Shown: positions 1 to 8,599, counted from the stretch's first letter. The stretch is 9,639 nucleotides of DNA from an uncultured Gemella sp. (GCA_927911695.1 CAKMQO010000162.1:1-9639); one strand, 5' to 3'. The notes: generated by a model not told the origin, from the sequence alone. Numbers and translations: made by a program.

Positions 1-927
1 TTAGAAGATAGTATTAAATCTATAATATCTCAAACAATCTTTGAAAACTTAGAGATAATCTTAGTGGATGATGGATCTATAGATAAAAGTTATGAGATAG
101 GGGAGGAATTTTCTGAAAAGTATAAAAATATAAAAATAATAAGACAAGAAAATAATGGTGTCTCTTCTGCTAGGAATACAGGGCTGGATATAGCTTCAGG
201 AGAGTATGTTGCATTTTTCGATTCAGATGATCAAGTAAAACCTGATATGTATGAAGTTTTATATAGATTAATAAAGGAAGAAGAAGCTGACATAGCTTTA
301 GTAGATTTTTCATTTGTTAGAGAAGGTATTGAATATAAAAAAAAGAAAAAAAACAAAAAATGGTTTTAAAAGGAACAGACTTCATTCTACAGAATTATTT
401 ATCAGGAAATATCTTTGTTAATAGCGTCTGTGATAAACTATTTAGAAAAGAGATTTTAGAAGAACTTAGGTTTCCGGAAGGATATTCTGTTGGAGAAGAT
501 ATGTATTTTCAATATCAAGTATTGAAGAAAGCACAAAAAAATAGCTATAGATACTACAGACAGCAAATATATGTATATTGTACGTGAAGAATCGGCGATG
601 ACTAATAGATTTAATGATAGATTTTTTGATACTATAGAATTATCGAAGAAAATAGTAGAAGATAATAAGGGAAATAGTGAGATGTTTTGTTATGCAAAAG
701 CTCACGAGATACATGAAACGTGTAAAGTTCTTGAATATATGTATTTAGCGGGGGCAGAGAATGAGTATGCAGAAGAAAAGAATAAATTATTAAGTAGTAT
801 TAAACGATATAAATTGAAAAGTGCATATAGGTTTTTAACTAAAAGACAATTTTTAGGATTTCTATTGATGAGAATTAACCCAAGAATATATGTTTATATT
901 TATAAAAAGTTACAAAAAAAATTATAA
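1..927 (+). pseudogene. GT2 family glycosyltransferase, 5'-truncated by window edge and frameshifted twice
   Basis: This is a family 2 (GT-A fold) glycosyltransferase, expected to act on the cytoplasmic face of the membrane and add a sugar from a nucleotide donor to a lipid-linked repeat unit. The open frame runs in from base 1, so roughly 10-20 N-terminal residues (usually IIVPVYN-like) are missing. Frame 1 shows LVDDGS, GVSSARN and FFDSDD, the nucleotide-sugar and metal (DXD-like) motifs. The reading then moves to frame 3 within an A8-G-A8-C-A6 tract (337-360) and back to frame 1 at an A7 tract (535-541). Frame 3 carries the typical CDKLFRKEIL and VGEDMYF block, and the final frame 1 part carries VREESAMTNRFND, ending in TAA at 925-927. 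The two shifts compensate, giving about 308 residues, close to normal for the family. Either the gene is inactive or switched, or the sequence has two A-tract errors. The sugar specificity cannot be read. Confidence 0.85.
337..360 (+). repeat. A-rich homopolymer tract A8-G-A8-C-A6 at a frame break
   Basis: Two runs of eight A and one of six A are separated by single G and C bases. Read in frame 1 the coding sequence hits TAA at 367-369, just after the tract. Adding one A (or removing two) anywhere in the tract joins frame 1 to the frame 3 continuation of the glycosyltransferase. Such tracts are prone to replication slippage, transcriptional slippage and base-calling errors. Confidence 0.85.
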
Positions 928-943
928 TTACTAAATTAAAATC

Positions 944-951
944 AAAGGAGG
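944..951 (+). promoter_or_regulatory. Ribosome binding site of the second GT2 gene
   Basis: AAAGGAGG is a near-perfect anti-16S match, 12 bases before ATG at 964. The spacing is slightly long, but no other ATG, GTG or TTG lies between it and 964, and the ISVIVPVYN motif follows directly, so 964 is the start. Confidence 0.75.
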
Positions 952-963
952 AAAATATTAAAC

Positions 964-1938
964 ATGGTAGGAAACGATCAAAATCTAATAAGTGTGATAG
1001 TACCTGTGTATAATGTGGAAGATTATCTTGAAGAGTGTATTAATTCAATATTATCACAAACATACACTAATTTAGAAATATTGATAGTGGATGATGGAAG
1101 TATGGATAATAGTCTAGCCATAATTCAAGAATTTTCTCAAAGGGATAGCAGAATAACTATTTTTACAAAAGAGAATGGTGGATTATCTTCAGCGAGGAAT
1201 CGTGCAATAGATGAAGCTAAAGGAGAATACCTTACTTTTATTGATTCTGATGATTATATTGAAGAAAATTATATTGAGTATTTAATGAAATCGCTAATTG
1301 ATAACGAAGCTGATATATCTATAGTCAACTCCTATCATATGATGAATGGAAAGCGAAAAGATATAATAAATAATGATGGAAGTGTTAGTATTTTTTCTAG
1401 AAGAGAAGTATTAGAAAAAAATGTATAGCAAGGAAAACGATTTTATTGGTATATTACAAAGTGCACAAGGCAAGTTATATAAGAAGAAACTGTTTAATAA
1501 TATTAGATATCCATTAGGAAAAAAATATGAGGATGCATTCACTACCTATAAATTGTATTTAAATAGTAAAAAGATAGTCTATACAAATATAGCTTTATAT
1601 GCCTATAGAATAAGGGAAGGAAGTATACTACGTTCAGGTTATAGTCTGTCTAATTTAGATGTGTTGGAAATGTTTGAGGAGAGAATAAATATTTTAGAAA
1701 GTAATGGGTACGATACAAAAACAGATCGATATTATTTTGCAATAAATTATTAAAAGAGAGAGCTTTATTAAGTATACATAGCTTTAATGTTGATAAAAAT
1801 AGAGAGCTTATAGAGAAATATAAAATTATAAAAAATGATGTTTGGGATTTACTTACTAGGAAAGAAAAAATGAAAATGATATTGTTGGAAATAATAGCAG
1901 GATATGCTCCTAAATTTATACAAAAGAGGTTATTTTAG
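964..1938 (+). pseudogene. GT2 family glycosyltransferase, complete length but frameshifted twice
   Basis: This is a second family 2 glycosyltransferase, homologous to the one upstream. The N-terminal part in frame 1 has ISVIVPVYNVEDYLEE, LIVDDGS, GGLSSARN and FIDSDD, which are the GT-A nucleotide-sugar and metal-binding motifs. Frame 1 stops at 1428 after an A7 tract (1415-1421). Removing one A joins it to frame 2, which reads MYSKENDFIGILQ, then KLYKKKLFNNIRYP and KYEDAFTTY, the usual central block of this family. Frame 2 stops at 1753, and the C-terminal part resumes in frame 1 (KLLKERALLSIHSF, ending PKFIQKRLF), with TAG at 1936-1938. The second shift lies somewhere between 1705 and 1753. 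Repaired, the protein is about 324 residues, a normal length. The stop overlaps the GTG start of the next gene by one base. The acceptor and sugar are unknown. A real lesion and a sequence error are both possible. Confidence 0.85.
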
Positions 1939-2930
1939 TGAAAAATGTATATATATGCCATACAAATTATCATTTATTACTGTCTCTTATAAAGTTAAAT
2001 ATAGGAGATACTAATGATATAGTTGTTTTTGATGATATCATAAATGCTGATAGAATAATTGAAAATATAAAGGAATATTTTCCGCCAACTCAGGTTTATA
2101 TAAGAAAAAACACTACATATAGTAAATTTAAAAAGATCTCATTTAAAACTAATAAAGTTAGAAAGTGGTTGTGTGAAGAAATTGAGTATTTTAAAAATTT
2201 TAATACTATATATGTATTCAATGATTTCACTAGAGTCGGTGTATTTCTTCATCAATACAAGATCGCATATAATCTAATAGAAGATGGATTTAATTATTTT
2301 TCTTTTGTAAAAAAAGAAAAAGTAAACATTAAAATATTGTTAAATTATATTTTAAAGGATATACCACTGCCAAGAGGAAATAGTAAATATTGTCAGTCAA
2401 TAGAAGTAAATGACATATCATTAGTTCCAAAAGATGAAAGATACCATAAGTTTAAAGAAGTTCCAAGAAAAGAATTGTTTGAAAATATAAGTGAAGAGAG
2501 AAAACAATTAATATTAAGAGTCTTCGATGTAGAAGAATTATCTGAAGTAACAGAGAAATCAGTACTGATTTTAACGCAACCACTTAGCATAGATGGACTT
2601 ATGAACAGTGATGATAGACAATATGGATTTTATAAGAGAATTTGTGATAAATATTTATCTGAAGGATATGAAGTGTACTTAAAACCACATCCAAGAGATA
2701 CTATTACTTATGAGGAAATGAATGGAGTAAATCTAATTGCACAGACTGTACCGATGGAGTTGATTGAGATGGTAAGTAATGTTAAATTTAAAAAAATAAT
2801 AACGCATTCATCATCAGCGGTAAACTTTTTAACATGTGGTAAGGAAAAAGAAATATTTTTTGATTTTAATACGAGAGAGTATGATGAAAAATTATTAGAA
2901 AAATATAATATAAATAAGGATGAACTATAA
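1938..2930 (+). CDS. Putative sialyltransferase, GT52-like (capsular CpsK type)
   Basis: This intact 330-residue protein resembles bacterial sialyltransferases of the GT52 (lipooligosaccharide and capsular alpha-2,3) group. It opens with MKNVYICHTNYHLLLSL, a start typical of that group. It has an acidic-acidic-glycine motif (IEDG, about residues 114-117), TQPL at about 213-216, KPHPRD at about 249-254 and THSSSA at about 289-294. The D/E-D/E-G, HP and serine-rich motifs are the catalytic and CMP-binding signatures known in related sialyltransferase families. The expected reaction is transfer of sialic acid from CMP-sialate to a glycan terminus in the cytoplasm. The GTG start at 1938 overlaps the previous stop (TAGTG) and is served by AAGAGG at 1924-1929, 8 bases upstream. 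The stop overlaps the next start (TAATG). The neuA gene nearby supports the call; the exact linkage and acceptor are inference. Confidence 0.72.
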   Translation: MKNVYICHTNYHLLLSLIKLNIGDTNDIVVFDDIINADRIIENIKEYFPPTQVYIRKNTTYSKFKKISFKTNKVRKWLCEEIEYFKNFNTIYVFNDFTRVGVFLHQYKIAYNLIEDGFNYFSFVKKEKVNIKILLNYILKDIPLPRGNSKYCQSIEVNDISLVPKDERYHKFKEVPRKELFENISEERKQLILRVFDVEELSEVTEKSVLILTQPLSIDGLMNSDDRQYGFYKRICDKYLSEGYEVYLKPHPRDTITYEEMNGVNLIAQTVPMELIEMVSNVKFKKIITHSSSAVNFLTCGKEKEIFFDFNTREYDEKLLEKYNINKDEL

Positions 2931-4327
2931 TGAAGAAGAACAAACTTTTAAGTTCTAGTTTGGCATATACAATAGGTAATTTATTAATACAAGGATTAAG
3001 TTTCATAACACTTCCGATATATACAAGGGTAATGACTCAAGAAGATTATGGTAACTATAATTTATATAGTTCTTGGGTTGGAATATTTTCTATATTCATT
3101 GGACTTCAAATAACAGGAAGTTTTAGTATAGCGAAAATTAAATATGAGAATAGATTTAAGGAGTATATAGCCACAAGTACAAGTGTAGCGACAATATTTT
3201 TTATATTATTTTTAGCAGTTTGTTTAATATTTAGTACTTATTTAGAAAAGATATTAGGGTTTTCTACAGGGATATTACTATTTATCTTAATTCAAGGATA
3301 CTTCAGTCATTTACAAGGAAGCTTATCACAATATTATATTCAAACACAAGAAACCAAAAAACAACTTATATTATCATTCTTTATGTCGTTTGGTAATGTA
3401 GTATTATCATTATTATTCCTATTTACATTAAAAAACGATTTTCTAGCTAGAATATTAGGGGGAGTAATACCAGGGGTAATTGTAGGTATAATTTTCTTAA
3501 TATTTATTTATAAAAATAGTAGTGTGATATTAGATAATATATATGTCAGATTCATATTAATGACATCGATTCCTTTAGTATTCCATATTCTAGGGCACAA
3601 CCTACTAAGTCAATTAGATAGAATAATGATAGGAAGTTATATGACTGCTAAAGAAGTTGCGATATATAGTTTCGGGTATTCACTTGGGAGCATAGTATCA
3701 ATAGCCTTAATGAGTATGAATACTGCATGGATTCCATGGTTTTTTGAGGAAAAGAAAAAAGGAAATGTTGATCTGATTAATAAATATAAGGAAAGATATC
3801 TATTAATAGGGGTATTTCTAACAATAGGATTTTTATCTATCTTTCCAGAATTAGTTTCAATAATGGGGAGTGCGGATTATAAGAGTAGTAGAGATTTCGT
3901 GGTATTAATAGTGATAAGTTGTTTTATAGTATTTTTATATACATTCCCTGTTAATATTCAATTTTATCATGAGAACACGAAGTTTATCCCAATAGGAACT
4001 CTTTTAGCTGCAGGTATAAACTATGTATTAAACTATTTACTAATTCCGAAAAGTGGTATATATGGGGCTGCGATAGCTACAGTCGCTTCATATGTATTAT
4101 TGTTGGTTTTCCATCATCTAATAGCTAAAATAAAATACAGGTACAATGAAATAAGTTTTATCCAATATATAATACTTACAGGAGTAGTAAGTATTTACGG
4201 TATATTCGCAAATATATTTATAGATAACCTAATAATAAGATGGGGTGGATGTTTAGTTGTATTTATAGTACTAGTTTTATACTATAAAGAAGATATAGAA
4301 GAAGTACTAAGAAAAATTAAAAAGTAG
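2930..4327 (+). CDS. wzx: Wzx-type polysaccharide flippase (repeat-unit translocase)
   Basis: This 465-residue, highly hydrophobic protein has about 12-14 predicted membrane-spanning segments, the size and layout of the Wzx/RfbX branch of the MATE/MOP flippase superfamily. The N-terminus (SLAYTIGNLLIQGLSFITLP, then YTRVMTQEDYGNYNLY) is the hallmark start of these proteins. Further family-like stretches are LLSQLDRIMIGSYMTAKEVAIY and the GIYGAAIATVASY segment near the C-terminus. It should flip the undecaprenyl-diphosphate-linked repeat unit across the cytoplasmic membrane before polymerisation by Wzy, which is not seen here. The ATG at 2930 overlaps the previous stop, with AAGGA at 2916-2920 as ribosome binding site. 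The gene is intact, unlike several neighbours. A sialyltransferase followed by a flippase matches the cpsK-cpsL order of group B Streptococcus. Confidence 0.9.
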   Translation: MKKNKLLSSSLAYTIGNLLIQGLSFITLPIYTRVMTQEDYGNYNLYSSWVGIFSIFIGLQITGSFSIAKIKYENRFKEYIATSTSVATIFFILFLAVCLIFSTYLEKILGFSTGILLFILIQGYFSHLQGSLSQYYIQTQETKKQLILSFFMSFGNVVLSLLFLFTLKNDFLARILGGVIPGVIVGIIFLIFIYKNSSVILDNIYVRFILMTSIPLVFHILGHNLLSQLDRIMIGSYMTAKEVAIYSFGYSLGSIVSIALMSMNTAWIPWFFEEKKKGNVDLINKYKERYLLIGVFLTIGFLSIFPELVSIMGSADYKSSRDFVVLIVISCFIVFLYTFPVNIQFYHENTKFIPIGTLLAAGINYVLNYLLIPKSGIYGAAIATVASYVLLLVFHHLIAKIKYRYNEISFIQYIILTGVVSIYGIFANIFIDNLIIRWGGCLVVFIVLVLYYKEDIEEVLRKIKK

Positions 4328-4360
4328 GTATTTTTGTAAAAAGTTAAAAGGAGAAAAGAA

Positions 4361-5600
4361 ATGAGAGCAGTATGTTTAATACCAGCGCGAAGTGGATCAA
4401 AAGGATTGAAAAATAAAAATATGTTATTTTTCGATGGTAAACCATTAATATTTCATACAATAGATGCAGCAATAGAATCAAGATGCTTTGCCAAAGAAGA
4501 TATATATGTAAGTTCAGATTCACAATTATACTTAGATATATGTAAACAAGAGGAATAAGTACAATATTAAGAGATCCAGAGCTATCAAAAGATACAACAC
4601 CGTCAAACTCAGTAGGACTAGATTTTTTAAGTAGATTTGATGAAGATGTAGTATACGTACTACTACAATTAACATCACCATTAAGAAGTGCAAAACAAAT
4701 TCAGGAAGCGATGAAGCTATTCGAAGAATCAAGAGAAGAAGGTGTGGAGAATGTAGTAAGCTATGTAGAATTAGATAAATCTCCAAGGTTATTTACAAGT
4801 TTAGACGATAACAATTATATTCAAGAAAGCTTCGCTGCAGACAGAGGATATAGAAGACAAGATGAGAAGAAGTTATACAGAACCAATGGGGCTATATATA
4901 TAACTACTAAAAACTTTTATGAAAAAAATATAAGCTATTTAACACCTAAAACAAAAGCTTACTTAATGGATAAAGAAAGTTCATATGATATTGATGATAG
5001 AAGTGACTTTATAGGAGCGATAGGAAGCAGATACTTTAACTATGAACTAAGAGAACAAAGAAATAAGAATTTATACAAAGAAAAATATAAAGAATTCAAA
5101 AATACGGAATTAAAAGAGAATATAATCTTTGGTGATTCAAGATTAGCTAAGTTAGAGTTAGAAGGATACAGCAACTTAAGTTTAGGTGGAGTAACACTAG
5201 CCACTCTATTAGAAAACTTAGAGCAGTATAATGATGTGTCAATTAAGAATATGTTAGTATCATTAGGTGTTAATGATATAATATCAAATTATAATAAAGA
5301 GATAATAAAAGAAAATTACAAAAAACTATTATTAGAAATAGATAAAAGGAATATAGAATTAACCCTAACAACAATCGGGTATACACTATTCAGAGATAGT
5401 GTAGACAATGGAATAGTTAGAGAGTTAAATGAATGGTTAGAAGACTTTACAAGAGAGAACAAAATAAAGTTAATCGATATAAACAAAGAACTTTCTGAAG
5501 ATTATCATTTGAAATATGAATATACAATGATGGATTACATTATAATGAAGAGGGAAGTTATCTATTATATTGTGCCATAAAGGAGTGCTTATATGTATAA
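4361..5600 (+). pseudogene. neuA: Bifunctional CMP-sialic acid synthetase / SGNH O-acetylesterase (NeuA), broken by two frameshifts
   Basis: The N-terminal half is an acylneuraminate cytidylyltransferase, which makes CMP-sialate from CTP and sialic acid: PARSGSKGLKNKN (nucleotide binding), then LLQLTSPLR, GYRRQD and YRTNGAIYI. The C-terminal half is an SGNH hydrolase with IFGDSR (nucleophile Ser, 5131-5142), LSLGG, SLGVND and DGLHYNEEG (Asp and His). This fusion is the architecture of group B Streptococcus NeuA, whose second domain de-O-acetylates sialic acid. Frame 2 ends at TAA 4556-4558; one missing base near 4547-4551 joins it to frame 1 (GISTILRDPELS). Frame 1 then runs until about 5526, where another missing base is needed to enter frame 3, which carries the catalytic DGLH and ends at TAA 5598-5600. 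Repaired, the protein is 413 residues, matching the family. As written, neither domain is complete. The ribosome binding site AAAAGGAG (4346-4353) supports the ATG at 4361. Confidence 0.9.
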
Positions 5601-6746
5601 AGTTTTAGTATGTGGACTAACCCATAATCCTGGAGGAATGGAAAGAGTAGTATATAATTTCTTTAAGAATATGAATAAAGATATATTTCACTTTGATTTT
5701 ATTTGCACTGGAAATCATAAAATAGCCTTTTCAGAAGAATTTGAAAAATTATCAAAGAACCCAATAAAATATTACTCATTGCCTATTAGAAAGAAAAATC
5801 CTATAAAATATGATAGAGAAATAAAGAAAATTTTTCAAAAATATTCTAGTGAATATGATGCAGTCTGGGTAAATGCACTATCCTTGGTTAATATGAAGTA
5901 TATAAAATATGCTAAAAAGTATGGAATAAGAAAAAGAATAATTCATTCACATAATACAGGCATATCAAAGTTGGGTATTCGTGACTTTATACATAATATA
6001 AATAAATTAACGATAAAAAACTATGCTACTGATTTCTGGTCTTGTAGTGCTCTAGCTTCACAATGGATGTATCCACAAGAAATACAGAATAGTGTTATAT
6101 GGATAAAAAATGCTATCGATATAAATGAGTTCCTATTTGATGAGAATTTAAGGAGAAAATATAGAGATAGCTTAAATATACAAGATGATGAAATCTTGAT
6201 AGGTAATGTAGCGAGAATAGATCCACAAAAAAATCAAGATTTTATTTTGGATGTATTTTCAAAGGTTTATGAATATAATAATAAAAGTAAACTCATTCTT
6301 GTTGGGGGTGGAGATTATTCTGATTTAGAGGAGAAAGCAGAAAAGTTAAAAATAAGGAATAATATTATCTTTTTAGGTGTCAGAATGATGTTTCAGAATT
6401 ATATAATATATTTGATATTTTTATATTTCCCTCTAGGTTTGAAGGGCTAGGAGTGGCATTATTAGAGGCGCAAGCAAATGGCTTACCAGTACTTGCTTCG
6501 GATGTCATACCTAAAGAAGTTATTACTAATCCGAATTACTATAGTTTATCTTTAGAAAAAGATAGTATAGATAAGTGGAGTAATAAAATCCTTGAGATAG
6601 CAAATACTAAGAGAATAGATCTAGAAACCATAGAAAATAATTTCAAAAAAGTTGGTTTTGAAATTAAAGAAGAGTCTAAAAAAGTAGAAAAATTATTTTT
6701 ATCTATAGATAATTATAGTAGAATCATGTACTGTATGAAAAATTAG
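5593..6746 (+). pseudogene. GT4 family glycosyltransferase, split by one frameshift
   Basis: This is a GT-B fold, family 4 glycosyltransferase. The start MYKVLVCGLTHNPGGMERVV has the NPGGMERVV motif typical of capsule GT4 enzymes. RIIHSHNTG and NVARIDPQKNQDF, followed by LILVGGGDYSDLEEKAEKL, mark the start of the C-terminal donor-binding domain. Frame 1 loses the family sequence at about 6385 and stops at 6450. Frame 3 from about 6386 reads NDVSELYNIFDIFIFPSRFE and contains the EX7E donor-binding motif (Glu codons at 6441 and 6465), continuing to TAG at 6744-6746. One missing base in the short A-run at about 6382-6386 accounts for the break. Repaired, the length is 384 residues, normal for the family. 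The first fragment alone lacks EX7E and should be inactive. The start overlaps the restored neuA end by 8 bases, with AAAGGAG at 5579-5585 as ribosome binding site. Sugar and linkage are unknown. Confidence 0.87.
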
Positions 6747-6762
6747 TGGAGTAGAAAATTAT

Positions 6763-7401
6763 ATGTTGAAATATTTCCTTGGAATGTTAGAAAAAGCAAT
6801 GAATAAAAAAAATATACTGAAATTAAAAAATTCTGACTTTACGATAATAAGTTCTAACTGTCTTGGCGGTGTAATAAGCCATAAATTAGGACTTAAGTTT
6901 ATGTCTCCAACAGTGAACTTGTTTATAGAGCCTAGCTCATTTGTTAAATTTTGTAAAAATTTGACTTACTATTTTGAGCAACCACTAGTGGAGAAAGAAT
7001 GGTCGGGTGATTATCCTATTGCTTTATGTAATGATATAGAGATACATGGATTACATTATAGGAATTTTTCAGAATTAAAAGATAAATGGAATGAAAGAAC
7101 GAAAAGAGTAAACTTCGACAATATATTTATTTTCATGATAGAGCGTGATGGATGCACGTATGAAGATATATTGGAGTTTGATAAATTATCCTATAAAAAT
7201 AAAGTTGTGTTCGTAAGTAAGGAGATGCCAGAAATAAAATCTGCCATACATATTCCAAAAGCTAATGAAATAATTAATGGTAAAATACAAGTGAAAAGTC
7301 TACTAAGATATAGAAATATACTAGTAGGAAAACGAGATATTGATATATTTGATTATATAAAATTCTTTAATGAAGGAATAATACAGCTAAATAGAAAATA
7401 G
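6763..7401 (+). CDS. DUF1919-like exopolysaccharide-associated protein
   Basis: This 212-residue soluble protein has no signal peptide or clear membrane segment. Its features match the DUF1919 family found in capsule and exopolysaccharide clusters. Near the N-terminus it has FTIISSNCLGGVISHKLGL followed by FMSPTVNLFIEP (about residues 27-58). The middle has YPIALCNDIEIHGLHYRNF, then KDKWNERTKRVNFDNIFIF, and the second half has VVFVSKEMPEIKSAIHIP. The conserved Asn-Cys-x-Gly-Gly and the HY and KWxxR segments are seen directly. The biochemical function of the family is not established to my knowledge; a glycan-modifying or sugar-transfer role is only suggested by context. The start at 6763 lies 16 bases after the GT4 stop, with a weak GGAG about 11 bases upstream. 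It is intact and shares the AT-rich, AGA-using composition of the genes before it. It is the last gene of the AT-rich block. Confidence 0.7.
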   Translation: MLKYFLGMLEKAMNKKNILKLKNSDFTIISSNCLGGVISHKLGLKFMSPTVNLFIEPSSFVKFCKNLTYYFEQPLVEKEWSGDYPIALCNDIEIHGLHYRNFSELKDKWNERTKRVNFDNIFIFMIERDGCTYEDILEFDKLSYKNKVVFVSKEMPEIKSAIHIPKANEIINGKIQVKSLLRYRNILVGKRDIDIFDYIKFFNEGIIQLNRK

Positions 7402-7501
7402 GGATATTTTTGAAATGAAATAGGAAGTTTTGATTAATAAAAACATATTATTTAATAGTCTGAAAGATAATCAGTAAAAGAGGTTTAATGGGGAGGAACA
7501 T
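7402..7501 (+). promoter_or_regulatory. Intergenic gap before glf with possible weak promoter and strong ribosome binding site
   Basis: This 100-base AT-rich gap is larger than the other junctions upstream and coincides with a change in codon use. TTGAAA at 7410-7415 followed 17 bases later by ATTAAT (7433-7438) is one possible sigma-A-like pair. TTGATT (7430-7435) with TTTAAT (7451-7456) is another, but its 15-base spacer is short. Both are weak guesses in AT-rich DNA. GGGGAGG at 7490-7496, 5 bases before ATG 7502, is a convincing ribosome binding site. No GC-rich terminator hairpin is visible. Confidence 0.35.
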
Positions 7502-8599
7502 ATGTACGATTATTTAATAGTAGGAGCTGGATTGTCAGGTGCAATCTTTGCTCATGAAGCAACAAAACAAGGAAAAAAAGTAAAAGTAATAGATAAACGT
7601 GATCACATTGGTGGGAACATTTATTGTGAGAACGTTGAAGGAATCAACGTTCACAAATATGGTGCGCATATTTTCCATACTTCTAATAAAGAAGTTTGGG
7701 ATTATGTGAATCAGTTTGCTGAGTTTAACAACTACATTAACTCACCAGTAGCAAACTACAAAGGTAAGTTATATAACCTACCTTTCAATATGAATACTTT
7801 CTATGGATTATGGGGAACTAAAACTCCTGCAGAAGTAAAAGCTAAAATCGCTGAACAAACAGCTCATCTGCAAGATAGTGAACCTAAAAACTTAGAAGAA
7901 CAAGCTATTAAGCTTATTGGTACTGACGTATACGAAACTTTAATTAAAGGTTATACAGAAAAACAATGGGGACGTAGTGCAACTGAATTACCACCATTTA
8001 TTATCAAACGTCTTCCAGTACGTTTCACATTCGATAACAACTACTTCAACGATAGATACCAAGGTATTCCAATCGGTGGATATAATGTTATTATTGAAAA
8101 CATGTTAAGAGGAATCGAAGTAGAGCTAAATGTAGACTTCTTTGAGAACCGTGAAGAGTTAGAAGCAAGTGCGAAAAAAGTTGTATTTACAGGAATGATT
8201 GATCAATACTTCGATTATAAACACGGAGAATTAGAATACAGAAGTCTTCGCTTTGAACATGAAGTACTAGATGAAGAGAACTACCAAGGTAACGCTGTAG
8301 TGAACTACACAGAACGCGAAGTTCCTTATACTCGTATTATCGAGCACAAACACTTCGAAAAAGGAACTCAAGAAAAAACAGTTATTACACGTGAATACTC
8401 AGTAGATTGGAAACGTGGAGATGAACCATACTATCCAATCAACGATGCTAAAAATAATGAAATGTATCAAAAATATTTAGAAGAAGCAAAAGGTAAAGAT
8501 GTTATCTTCTGTGGACGTCTTGCAGACTATAAATATTATGATATGCACGTAGTAATCGAAAGAGCTCTTAATGTAGTAAGAAAGGAATTACAAGCATAG
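7502..8599 (+). CDS. glf: UDP-galactopyranose mutase
   Basis: Glf interconverts UDP-galactopyranose and UDP-galactofuranose in the cytoplasm using reduced FAD, supplying galactofuranose for cell-surface polysaccharides. The intact protein is 365 residues, close to the 367 of well-known bacterial Glf. The N-terminus has the Rossmann FAD motif IVGAGLSG (GxGxxG, residues 8-13) and VIDKRDHIGGN (about 29-39). YGAHIFHTS is the conserved flavin-contact block, and EKQWGRSATELPP is the conserved loop. RLPVRFTFDNNYFNDRYQGI, followed by GIPIGGY, holds the substrate-binding arginine and tyrosines. The C-terminus has FCGRLADYKYYDMHVVIERAL, which contacts FAD. The start is set by GGGGAGG at 7490-7496. Codon use differs from the genes before it: CGT and GGT codons and more C-ending codons are common, whereas upstream genes use AGA almost only. 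This suggests higher expression or a different origin. It is free of frame breaks. Confidence 0.97.
   Translation: MYDYLIVGAGLSGAIFAHEATKQGKKVKVIDKRDHIGGNIYCENVEGINVHKYGAHIFHTSNKEVWDYVNQFAEFNNYINSPVANYKGKLYNLPFNMNTFYGLWGTKTPAEVKAKIAEQTAHLQDSEPKNLEEQAIKLIGTDVYETLIKGYTEKQWGRSATELPPFIIKRLPVRFTFDNNYFNDRYQGIPIGGYNVIIENMLRGIEVELNVDFFENREELEASAKKVVFTGMIDQYFDYKHGELEYRSLRFEHEVLDEENYQGNAVVNYTEREVPYTRIIEHKHFEKGTQEKTVITREYSVDWKRGDEPYYPINDAKNNEMYQKYLEEAKGKDVIFCGRLADYKYYDMHVVIERALNVVRKELQA

Noticed and set aside
535..541. Programmed -1 ribosomal frameshift at the A7 tract
   Set aside because: The needed change from frame 3 to frame 1 is +1 (or -2), not -1, and no stimulatory hairpin is evident. The A7 at 1415-1421 also needs +1.
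1..1938. Recent tandem duplication of the two GT2 genes
   Set aside because: They share family motifs, but the proteins and DNA differ widely outside these, so they are homologues rather than a recent duplicate.
2393..2590. Minus-strand open frame of 65 codons
   Set aside because: It lies wholly inside the intact sialyltransferase gene, has low-complexity serine-rich content and no ribosome binding context; it is a shadow.
4532..4786. Minus-strand open frame of 84 codons, leucine-rich
   Set aside because: It is antisense to neuA, whose plus-strand reading gives clear family motifs; the hydrophobic content is an artefact of the complementary frame.
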